From positions 1 to 61,318 of the forward strand of contig CAIQDX010000007.1 in assembly GCA_903870685.1 (NCBI GenBank): DNA of 61,318 bases, read 5' to 3'. The DNA is from an uncultured Chitinophagaceae bacterium (lineage in GTDB: Bacteria; Bacteroidota; Bacteroidia; Chitinophagales; Chitinophagaceae). The translations under genes were made by a program, and so were the position numbers. Under the pieces are notes generated by a model. It saw only the letters and a list, made by a program, of their open reading frames with translations, was not told where the DNA came from and made no database searches. Below are positions 52,532 to 59,610 of the stretch, in pieces; the first letter of the stretch is position 1; each line of letters opens with the position of its first letter.

Positions 52532-53869
52532 ATGCAATTCATTCAACAAATCTTATTTGCGGCAATCGCAATTGTTGCTGTTTATCTCTTTTTAAAAAAG
52601 TTCGTAGAAATTAAAAGAAATATTTTGTTGGGACGTGATGAAGACCTCAGTAATAATTCATCACAACGCTGGAAAAATGTTTTATTGTTGGCATTAGGGC
52701 AAAAGAAAATGTTCAAGAATCCGTTGGTTGCTGTGATGCACTTTTTTGTGTATGCAGGTTTTATCATCATCAATATCGAAATATTAGAAATTATAATGGA
52801 TGGCGTTTTAGGAACGCATCGTTTATTTGCTTCACCACTAGGAAATATTTATGTGTGGCTGATTAATTTCTTTGAAATATTAGCCATCACTGTTTTAATC
52901 TTTTGTGTGATATTTTTGATAAGAAGAAATATCATCAAGCTAAAACGCTTTGCCAGCAAGGATTTGAACGGATGGCCAAGAAGCGATGCCAATTATATTT
53001 TATTTACTGAAATTATTTTGATGAGTTTGTTTTTGAAGATGAATGCTTGCGATACTTTATTACAGGCAAGAGGTTTTGGACATTATGCTGAACACATTAC
53101 CGGCAACTTTTTAATCTCTTCTAACCTGCATCCGATACTTCAAAACTTCAGTAGCGAAACATTAGTAGCTTCTGAAAGAGTTTGCTGGTGGTTACATATC
53201 ATCGGCATTTTTACGTTCGCAAATTATTTGCCTTATTCAAAACACTTGCATATTATTCTCGCTTTTCCTAATGCTTATTTTGCAAAATTAGAGCCACAAG
53301 GAAAAATGCAGAACATGCCCGAAATTCAAAATGAGGTTTTGTATGCGATGCAACCTGAATTAGCGCCAACAGGCGATGCAGCACAACAGCACATTAAAAA
53401 ATTTGGTGCAAAAGATGTGTTTGATTTGAGTTGGAAAAATTTATTGGATGCTTATAGTTGCACCGAATGCGGAAGATGCACCACTGCTTGTCCGGCAAAC
53501 ATCACCGGAAAATTATTAAGTCCACGTAGCATCATGATGAAAACGAGAGATCGTTTGGAAGAAGTTGGAAGAAATATAAATGCCAATAAAGAATTTAAAG
53601 ACGACAGTAAAACTTTACTGAGGGATTATATTGGCGAAGAAGAATTAAGAGCCTGCACTACCTGCAATGCTTGTGTAGAACAATGTCCGGTAAGTATTTC
53701 ACCGCTGGATATTATTATTCAATTACGCCGTTATTTAATTATGGAAGAAAGTAATGCGCCACAAGAATGGAACAGCACTTTCAGTAATATTGAAAATAAT
53801 TTTGCACCATGGAAATTCTCACCTGATGAAAGAGATAAATGGGCTAGTGAAATGCTAAATGTTGAATGA
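52532..53869 (+). CDS. Membrane-bound Fe-S oxidoreductase, HdrC/HdrE-like
   Basis: A 445-residue protein with an N-terminal membrane part (about five helices, residues 5-245, nitrate-reductase gamma-like). The C-terminal cytoplasmic part has two [4Fe-4S] sites: cysteines 310, 313, 316, 320 in CTECGRCTTACPAN and 375, 378, 381, 385 in CTTCNACVEQCPVS. Such proteins pass electrons between a membrane quinone and a soluble CCG-domain (HdrB-like) partner. The usual partner gene should follow directly; instead a convergent LysE gene comes next. The protein may therefore act with an unlinked partner. Confidence 0.85.
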   Translation: MQFIQQILFAAIAIVAVYLFLKKFVEIKRNILLGRDEDLSNNSSQRWKNVLLLALGQKKMFKNPLVAVMHFFVYAGFIIINIEILEIIMDGVLGTHRLFASPLGNIYVWLINFFEILAITVLIFCVIFLIRRNIIKLKRFASKDLNGWPRSDANYILFTEIILMSLFLKMNACDTLLQARGFGHYAEHITGNFLISSNLHPILQNFSSETLVASERVCWWLHIIGIFTFANYLPYSKHLHIILAFPNAYFAKLEPQGKMQNMPEIQNEVLYAMQPELAPTGDAAQQHIKKFGAKDVFDLSWKNLLDAYSCTECGRCTTACPANITGKLLSPRSIMMKTRDRLEEVGRNINANKEFKDDSKTLLRDYIGEEELRACTTCNACVEQCPVSISPLDIIIQLRRYLIMEESNAPQEWNSTFSNIENNFAPWKFSPDERDKWASEMLNVE

Positions 53870-53923
53870 TGAATTATAAATGAAAGTTTTTTTATCATCA
53901 GTGTTCACTTCCGATTCTCGACT

Positions 53924-54562
53924 CTACACAAACGTACCCCATATCATTCGGTATAATTGAATGGCAGCAGCAATAATAAAAATGATGCCCATCACAATAT
54001 CCAATGTCTTATTACTTGTATTAAATTTTGTAACCACCCAATTTCCACCATACATATAAAATGCTAAACCGCTGATAGTACCTGATCCGCAGCCAATGGT
54101 AAAAACATTAAACTCCAAAGTATTCGAATGCAAAACATGCAAATGGATCAAATAACTACTCCAAATAAACCAAAAAGGAATTTGTGCCGGATTTAATGCA
54201 CTCATGGTAATGCCCAACCAAATGCGATTTATTTTATTATCTAGAATCGGCGATTTTTTTTCTCCATGATGTCTTACTGCGGTAATAAAACTATAGATTC
54301 CAAACCCTAAAAAAAATGCAACCGTTAACCAGCCCAGTAAAGTGAAAAAGAACTTATGCTGCATGATAAAATCAACTCCGGATAAAACAGAACGCAGATA
54401 TATAATTTCTATCAACGCCACGCCTACAGCATATTTCCATGCATTTGAAAACCCTTCTTTCACGGCAATATGTGTAGATGTTATGCTCATGGTACCCAAT
54501 GGCAACTGACCTAAAAAACTAACCAACCAACCGGTAAAAAATATAAGAATATATGCTATCAT
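53924..54562 (-). CDS. LysE/RhtB-family exporter
   Basis: A 212-residue inner-membrane exporter with about six helices, typical of LysE family amino-acid efflux proteins. The family N-terminal element is FLGQLPLGTMSITSTHIAVKEGFSNAWKYAVGVALIE, followed by ALNPAQIPFWFIWSSYL, equivalent to the conserved NPK region. Substrate unknown (amino acid or related small molecule). It is convergent with the Fe-S gene and divergent from the response regulator. Confidence 0.85.
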   Translation of the reverse strand: MIAYILIFFTGWLVSFLGQLPLGTMSITSTHIAVKEGFSNAWKYAVGVALIEIIYLRSVLSGVDFIMQHKFFFTLLGWLTVAFFLGFGIYSFITAVRHHGEKKSPILDNKINRIWLGITMSALNPAQIPFWFIWSSYLIHLHVLHSNTLEFNVFTIGCGSGTISGLAFYMYGGNWVVTKFNTSNKTLDIVMGIIFIIAAAIQLYRMIWGTFV

Positions 54563-54723
54563 ATTAAATCGAATAATAAATCAAACTACAACAATAACAT
54601 TTATTTCAATATTATTAAGAAAGGATTGTTTGATGTTGAAGCATTCGTTTTACTCACATTTAAGTCCAATTCATTCATTTTATATCACCGCCGATTAACC
54701 GTTTTAACAAAAGATTGCACAGT

Positions 54724-54740
54724 CTTGGCTGTAACTTGGC
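54724..54740 (+). promoter_or_regulatory. Direct repeat CTTGGC, 11 bp apart, before the response regulator
   Basis: CTTGGC occurs at 54724-54729 and 54735-54740, one helical turn apart, 38 nt before the regulator ATG. OmpR/PhoB-type regulators bind such tandem half-sites, so autoregulation is possible. The same bases also fit a GG-N10-GC spacing like a sigma-54 element, but the -12 box is poor. Confidence 0.35.
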
Positions 54741-54777
54741 ATAGTTTTATCTTTATAACACAATAAAAATTAAAAAC

Positions 54778-55473
54778 ATGGAAGGAAAAAAATATAAAAT
54801 ACTGCTTTGCGAAGATGACAGCAACCTCGGTATGGTTTTAAAAAATTATTTAGAACTGAATGATTATGATGTTATTCTGGAACGTGATGGAAGACTTGGT
54901 CTGGCTGCATTTCAGCGTGAAAAATTTGATATCTGTTTATTGGATGTAATGATGCCGAATGTGGATGGTTTTGCATTGGCAGAAGAAATTAGAGATGTTG
55001 ATCCTGATATGCCTTTATTCTTTTTAAGTGCAAAAACAATGAAGGAAGATATTATACAAGGTTATAAATTAGGTGCAGATGATTACATCACAAAACCGTT
55101 TGACAGTGAATTGCTGATGTTGAAAATAAAGGCCATTTTAAAACGCAATGAAGAAGATAATAGGATCAGCGATAATATTGAATTCGATCTTGGTTTCTAT
55201 CATTTCAATCCAAAATTGCGTGAATTGATTCACGAAGGCAAAACACAAACATTATCTCCAAAAGAAAATGAGCTGTTGAAAATGCTAGCTGAACATAAAA
55301 ATGATCTGTTACCAAGAGAAAGAGCATTGAAGAAAATTTGGGGCAGCGATACTTATTTCAACGGAAGAAGCATGGATGTTTATATTGCCAAACTTCGTAA
55401 ATATTTAAGAGATGATGTAAATATTGAAATCGTAAATATTCATGGCAACGGATTTAGATTAGTTGCACCATAA
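54778..55473 (+). CDS. OmpR/PhoB-family response regulator (RprY-like)
   Basis: A 231-residue two-component regulator. The receiver (1-118) has the acidic pair in CEDD, phospho-acceptor Asp in CLLDVMMPN, and the lysine in ITKPFD. The C-terminal winged-helix DNA-binding domain ends with RSMDVYIAKLRKYLRDD..IVNIHGNGFRLV. It resembles Bacteroides RprY. No histidine kinase is encoded within the window, so it is an orphan here. A tandem CTTGGC site upstream may be an autoregulatory operator, and a terminator follows. Confidence 0.92.
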   Translation: MEGKKYKILLCEDDSNLGMVLKNYLELNDYDVILERDGRLGLAAFQREKFDICLLDVMMPNVDGFALAEEIRDVDPDMPLFFLSAKTMKEDIIQGYKLGADDYITKPFDSELLMLKIKAILKRNEEDNRISDNIEFDLGFYHFNPKLRELIHEGKTQTLSPKENELLKMLAEHKNDLLPRERALKKIWGSDTYFNGRSMDVYIAKLRKYLRDDVNIEIVNIHGNGFRLVAP

Positions 55474-55496
55474 TAAATTTTTCAATAAATAAATTT

Positions 55497-55525
55497 AAAA
55501 GCCTCATGAAATTCATGAGGCTTTT
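55497..55525. terminator. Bidirectional terminator after response regulator and ruvB
   Basis: A perfect 14-bp palindrome, AAAAGCCTCATGAA / TTCATGAGGCTTTT, with a single central base (practical loop about 7-9 nt). It lies between convergent stops. Confidence 0.88.
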
Positions 55526-55527
55526 TA

Positions 55528-56559
55528 TTAGCTGAATAAATTTGATTGTGCGCCTTTTGGCACTGTTTTTCCTAAATGATTATATGCCTTTGCAGTTACT
55601 TCTCTTCCTCTTGGAGTCCTCTGCATAAAACCTTCCTGAATTAAAAATGGTTCATACACTTCTTCAATGGTGCCGGCTTCTTCACCAACCGCAGTTGCAA
55701 TGGTGGTAAGACCTACAGGTCCTCCTTTAAATTTTTCTATAATGGTAATTAATATTCGATTATCCATTTCATCTAATCCATGTTCATCAACATTCAATGC
55801 TTTTAAAGCATGTTGCGTAATGCCAATATCGATCATTCCGTCATTTAAAACTTGCGCAAAATCTCTTACTCTTCTCAATAAACTATTGGCGATACGAGGT
55901 GTGCCGCGACTGCGTCTCGAAATTTCTCCTGCAGCATCCGAAGAAATTTTTGTGTTTAAAATGGCTGCACTTCTTTCAATAATTTTTTTAAGTGTTTCGG
56001 CGTTGTAATATTCTAATCGTGATTTAATTCCGAAACGAGATAACAATGGTGCGGTTAATAATCCACTTCTTGTTGTTGCTCCAACCAATGTAAAAGGATT
56101 TAAATTTATTTGTACACTTCTTGCATTGGGTCCGCTGTCGATCATAATATCAATTCTGAAATCTTCCATCGCAGCATATAAATATTCTTCCACCACATTA
56201 CTTAACCGGTGTATCTCATCAATAAATAAAACATCATTGGGTTCTAAGTTGGTCAATAATCCTGCAAGATCACCTGGCTTTTCAATAACAGGTCCTGAAG
56301 TTTCTTTTATGTTTACGCCAAGCTCATTGGCTACAATCCTTGACAGCGTTGTTTTTCCCAATCCAGGAGGTCCATGAAATAAAATATGATCCAATGCCTC
56401 ACCACGAATCTTTGCAGCTTTAATGAAGATGATTAAATTTTCAATTAATTGCGGTTGACCAGAAAAATCATCTAACTCTTTAGGACGAATTGTGTTCTCA
56501 AATTCTTTGTCCGCCAGATTAAGATTCTCTTTCTCATTATTTAAATTCGGATTTGCCAT
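55528..56559 (-). CDS. ruvB: Holliday junction branch-migration helicase RuvB
   Basis: A 343-residue AAA+ motor that drives branch migration with RuvA. Walker A is [12 protein letters not shown], Walker B is [10 protein letters not shown], sensor 1 follows in [20 protein letters not shown], and the C-terminal winged helix contains [22 protein letters not shown]-like start [14 protein letters not shown] is normal. Start ATG at 56559 gives the usual short acidic N terminus. No ruvA or ruvC in the window. Confidence 0.96.
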   Translation of the reverse strand: MANPNLNNEKENLNLADKEFENTIRPKELDDFSGQPQLIENLIIFIKAAKIRGEALDHILFHGPPGLGKTTLSRIVANELGVNIKETSGPVIEKPGDLAGLLTNLEPNDVLFIDEIHRLSNVVEEYLYAAMEDFRIDIMIDSGPNARSVQINLNPFTLVGATTRSGLLTAPLLSRFGIKSRLEYYNAETLKKIIERSAAILNTKISSDAAGEISRRSRGTPRIANSLLRRVRDFAQVLNDGMIDIGITQHALKALNVDEHGLDEMDNRILITIIEKFKGGPVGLTTIATAVGEEAGTIEEVYEPFLIQEGFMQRTPRGREVTAKAYNHLGKTVPKGAQSNLFS

Positions 56560-56658
56560 ATCGGCTCAAATCTACAAAAACTATTTGTGCATTTTAATTG
56601 CAATAAAATAGGACAAATTTTTTTGTACTAAGCTGTAGAATAAAATGAAGCTGCAGTT

Positions 56659-56671
56659 GCGTCGCACACTT
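56659..56671 (+). repeat. Dispersed intergenic repeat, copy 6
   Basis: Exact core GCGTCGCACACTT preceded by GCTGCAGTT and followed by GTACTG. It lies upstream of ruvB in the spacer before the small membrane protein. Confidence 0.65.
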
Positions 56672-56705
56672 GTACTGACGAATACTAATCAACAATAAAT
56701 AATTT

Positions 56706-56864
56706 TTATTTTTCTGCAGACTTTTCTATTGCTGTTTTTTCGGAAGCAACATTAAATGGCCCGTGGCATGTTGACATTAATAATAAAAATGAAAGTACCA
56801 ATACAAAAGATAAAATAGCAGTGCCTGTGAAATTTATTTTTACTTCTTCGTTGTGACTTGACAT
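56706..56864 (-). CDS. Small single-span membrane protein (52 aa)
   Basis: A short open frame of 52 codons that encodes MSSHNEEVKINFTGTAIL followed by a hydrophobic helix (SFVLVLSFLLLM), then STCHGPFN and a charged tail ending EKSAEK. The single helix with a cysteine-histidine pair right after it recalls small subunits of respiratory complexes, but I do not recognise a family. It is preserved with a normal ATG and lies between ruvB and the M23 gene in its own 341-bp gap, on the same strand. Confidence 0.55.
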   Translation of the reverse strand: MSSHNEEVKINFTGTAILSFVLVLSFLLLMSTCHGPFNVASEKTAIEKSAEK

Positions 56865-56900
56865 GATGTAGAATTTTATTGCAGCAAATTAATGAAAAAA

Positions 56901-57581
56901 TTATTTCACAAATTTCAGCATCTGTAAAATAATATCAGGATCAGGGCAATTGGTTAAATATTTTTCTCTTTCACTTAATTTACAAACACCCGGAAAATCG
57001 CCTTTATAATTTTGCATGTTTAAAATAATTTGAAAATGCAAATGCGGTGGCCAATTTCCATTTTCATTCGATTCTCCAAAATGACCGATCGTTTCGCCCA
57101 TGCTAATAAATTTTCCTTCTTTCAAATGTTGAATATCTTTTAAAGAAAGATGTCCGTATAAAGTAAAAAAGTTGGTTGCTTTAATTTGATGTTGCAAAAT
57201 AATGGTAGCACCATAATCGCCGTAATGATCGTTAAAAGCAAAGCTGTGTATCACGCCGCCCAACGGCGCAAATACAGGCGAGGCAGGCTTTCCCCAAATA
57301 TCAATTCCTATATGCAACCGGCGTGGTTCTTCGTCATCAAACACTTTACTTCTAGCATATAAAGTTCTTAATTCATCATATCCGCCAATTCCATAAGTTG
57401 CATTTGAAGCAATTAATTGATCGTTGATGTATTTAGAAAATTTTTCTGTGTCGTTAAAAATTTCTTCGGAAAGTGTTTTACTTTTTTCAGTGAAATCCAT
57501 CAACAATAATTTATCGCTTGATGAATTAAATGGAACTACCCGATGAAAAATATGTTGGTATTGTTTCAGCAACTGAATCAT
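56901..57581 (-). CDS. M23-family metallopeptidase domain protein
   Basis: A 226-residue protein with a LytM/M23 peptidase domain in the second half. Metal ligands fit HIGIDIWG (His and Asp) and PPHLHFQI (last histidine), with TLYGHLS as the catalytic histidine segment. It has no signal peptide, so cytoplasmic location or non-classical export must be explained; enzymatic activity on peptidoglycan is thus uncertain. LDKLL.. DFTEKSKTLSEEIFND near the N terminus is a helical lead. Located downstream of the cytochrome c gene and its terminator, on the same strand. Confidence 0.8.
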   Translation of the reverse strand: MIQLLKQYQHIFHRVVPFNSSSDKLLLMDFTEKSKTLSEEIFNDTEKFSKYINDQLIASNATYGIGGYDELRTLYARSKVFDDEEPRRLHIGIDIWGKPASPVFAPLGGVIHSFAFNDHYGDYGATIILQHQIKATNFFTLYGHLSLKDIQHLKEGKFISMGETIGHFGESNENGNWPPHLHFQIILNMQNYKGDFPGVCKLSEREKYLTNCPDPDIILQMLKFVK

Positions 57582-57595
57582 GATATAAAATTAAA

Positions 57596-57617
57596 GCCCC
57601 GGCTCGAAAGTCGGGGC
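57596..57617 (-). terminator. Terminator after cytochrome c gene
   Basis: GCCCCGGCT / AGTCGGGGC stem (one G-T pair) with a short CGAA loop, followed on the minus strand by TTTAATTTT. Confidence 0.75.
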
Positions 57618-57647
57618 AATTCATTTTAAATGGTAATTTTAATTGTT

Positions 57648-58625
57648 TTAATCGGCTCTTGGCGTAAACTTTATAACTGTATTGGCAATAGGTTTCACCG
57701 TTTGTAAATATTTGAAGATAGCATACAGATCAGATTCTTTCATCTTCGAATACATCATCCACGGCATAATGGAATTGAAATCTTTTTCACCAATCGTTGG
57801 TGAATGAAATGATGTATCCTGATACATCTTAAATCGTTTAATAAATTGTTCGGCTGTCCATGCTTTAATGCCACTTACATCTTGTGTAAGATTTCCAGAA
57901 CGAATAATTCCTGCCGGCATTGCAAATTCTCTTCCGCCACTATACTCAAGCTCAGGAATAACCTGACCCTTTTTATCTTTAGTATGACACTCTCTGCATG
58001 CCGACGCATTCGTCATGTATTTTCCATAAGCCAATGTATCTGATTCCGCAGGTCTCTTTTGCAGATTGGCTTTTTGCGGAATTAAATGTTGAATGATACT
58101 GAAAGGAAAATCTGCTTTCGATTTTGGCACATCGTATTTAACAGGTTCTAATGTTCTGATGTATGCTATGATGGAATAAATATCTTCTTTATCTAATCCA
58201 CCATAATAATGATAAGGCATTACAGGAAACAATGCATCATTATTTCTATCAACACCGGTTGTAATGGTTCTGAAAATTTCTCCATCAGTCCAATCACTTA
58301 ATTTATACGGTGAAATATTTCTTGAATAAAACACGCCGGGGAAACCGTATCGCTGATCAAATCTTTCTCCGCCCCTCCCTTCAGTTCCTGCAACCATCGG
58401 ACCTGCAAATTTTGTCCAATCTCTTTGCGAATGACAATCCATGCAAACAGTAACGCAGTTGGCTAAATATTTACCGCGTTCAATTCGTGCAGGCGTTCTT
58501 TCAACTGTAATGTTTTCGGGCTTTCCAACATTTGGTAAAAAGGTTGTAACATAAGAAATAATGCCAATAATGATGATCACAATTATTGCGATCAGATACA
58601 AAAAGATCTTTAGAATTTTTTTCAT
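57648..58625 (-). CDS. Membrane-anchored diheme cytochrome c
   Basis: A 325-residue electron-transfer protein with an N-terminal membrane anchor (MKKILKIFLYLIAIIVIIIIGIISYV) and two c-type heme sites, CMDCH near residue 60 and CRECH near residue 207. Methionines that could ligate heme iron are in MPYHYYGG and IMPWMMYSKM. The pattern resembles cytochrome c subunits of alcohol/aldose dehydrogenase-type systems. The frame extends upstream to a TTG at 58724, but that part is over a terminator hairpin and is rejected. Partner dehydrogenase not seen in the window. Confidence 0.88.
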   Translation of the reverse strand: MKKILKIFLYLIAIIVIIIIGIISYVTTFLPNVGKPENITVERTPARIERGKYLANCVTVCMDCHSQRDWTKFAGPMVAGTEGRGGERFDQRYGFPGVFYSRNISPYKLSDWTDGEIFRTITTGVDRNNDALFPVMPYHYYGGLDKEDIYSIIAYIRTLEPVKYDVPKSKADFPFSIIQHLIPQKANLQKRPAESDTLAYGKYMTNASACRECHTKDKKGQVIPELEYSGGREFAMPAGIIRSGNLTQDVSGIKAWTAEQFIKRFKMYQDTSFHSPTIGEKDFNSIMPWMMYSKMKESDLYAIFKYLQTVKPIANTVIKFTPRAD

Positions 58626-58702
58626 GATGTTAGGTTTGCTTAAATGAGTGCTAACAAAATAAAAAATAGATTTTAAATATGCAATAGCCTGAAATAAAAA
58701 AC

Positions 58703-58720
58703 CCCGACTTGAAAGTCGGG
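58703..58720 (-). terminator. Terminator after the FG-GAP-like gene
   Basis: CCCGACTT-GA-AAGTCGGG, an 8-bp stem followed on the minus strand by GGTTTTTTATTTC. Strong GC stem with a T-run. Confidence 0.85.
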
Positions 58721-58755
58721 CCAATGCAGTCGGGACAAATAAAAATTCTTGTTGC

Positions 58756-59547
58756 TTATTTATGAATGTTCTTTGATGGGTTTATTTTTTCAAGATCTTT
58801 TTTAGCAATATAACCGGTAGTAAATTTATCCTTACTGTCAAAATCTGCTAAAACAAAATTTACAGTTTCGGAATGAATTTTCAGCACATCTCCTTTAACA
58901 ACATAAGCTTTTCTGTGAATTGATTTTAGATTGGGACTTGTATAGAAAAAAACTTTGTCTTTTATCACACGCCATTGAGTTTCATCATAATGACCATCGT
59001 ATAAAAAATTCGATGCAGTAATTCCTATTAATTCTTCTTCTCCTACAGTTATTGTTGGGTCATCTTTCATTTCGCCGCTATCAAATCCTGATTCAATTTG
59101 AGATATTAAATGCCATTGTTTATCAGATTTCAGGTATTTAAATCTATAAATGTAAGTCCATTTAAATCTTCTTCCGCCACCTGTAAATAATTCAAAAACA
59201 TCCGGTGCTTTAATTGATATATCTTGATCGAAAAAAATATAATTAAACTTAGGCATCAATGAATCATTTCGCAATGCTTCATATAATTCTCCTTTATTGT
59301 TTCGCAATAAAATAAAAAAGGGTCTTACGAGCGAATCTTCTCCAGCTTCATGTTCATTCTTATTTTGCAAAACAAGAATTGCATCTTTTCTTCCATCATT
59401 ATTTAAATCGCCTTCTTCAAAAATCATCACTTCATGATCCTTCAAAATAAATTTTTTTATTTCATCAGGTATAAAAGGTTTTAGTCTTTGTGCATTGCAG
59501 AATAGAATTGATACAAAAAAAGAAAAACTAAACAGTACGATTTTCAT
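58756..59547 (-). CDS. Hypothetical secreted protein with FG-GAP-like calcium motif
   Basis: A 263-residue exported protein (signal peptide ending LFCNAQ). Residues 44-59 read FEEGDLNNDGRKDAIL, a DxNxDGxxD calcium-binding loop of the FG-GAP/VCBS type. A C-terminal portion of about 60 residues (YVVKGDVLKIHSE...GYIAKKDLEKI) looks like an SH3-type module. Function unknown. Located between two terminators, so it is a single-gene unit. Confidence 0.7.
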   Translation of the reverse strand: MKIVLFSFSFFVSILFCNAQRLKPFIPDEIKKFILKDHEVMIFEEGDLNNDGRKDAILVLQNKNEHEAGEDSLVRPFFILLRNNKGELYEALRNDSLMPKFNYIFFDQDISIKAPDVFELFTGGGRRFKWTYIYRFKYLKSDKQWHLISQIESGFDSGEMKDDPTITVGEEELIGITASNFLYDGHYDETQWRVIKDKVFFYTSPNLKSIHRKAYVVKGDVLKIHSETVNFVLADFDSKDKFTTGYIAKKDLEKINPSKNIHK

Positions 59548-59561
59548 ATACTAAATATAAA

Positions 59562-59589
59562 AAAAGCATCAATAATTATTGATGCTTTT
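59562..59589. terminator. Bidirectional terminator after leuS
   Basis: A perfect palindrome, AAAAGCATCAATAA / TTATTGATGCTTTT, of 14 bp each side with no spacer (practical loop of 4-6 nt). Ends the leuS transcript. Confidence 0.85.
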
Positions 59590-59610
59590 AACTATTACTT
59601 TTTATAGTTT

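Noticed and set aside
54725-54741. Sigma-54 promoter
   Set aside because: The GG-N10-GC spacing fits, but the -12 box is TGGC rather than TTGC and no enhancer-binding protein is near.
55667-56008. Open frame of 113 codons on plus
   Set aside because: Antisense to ruvB; composition is that of a complement strand.
58626-58724. N-terminal extension of cytochrome c from a TTG start
   Set aside because: Reaches up to the terminator hairpin at 58703-58720 and precedes a perfectly good membrane anchor start.
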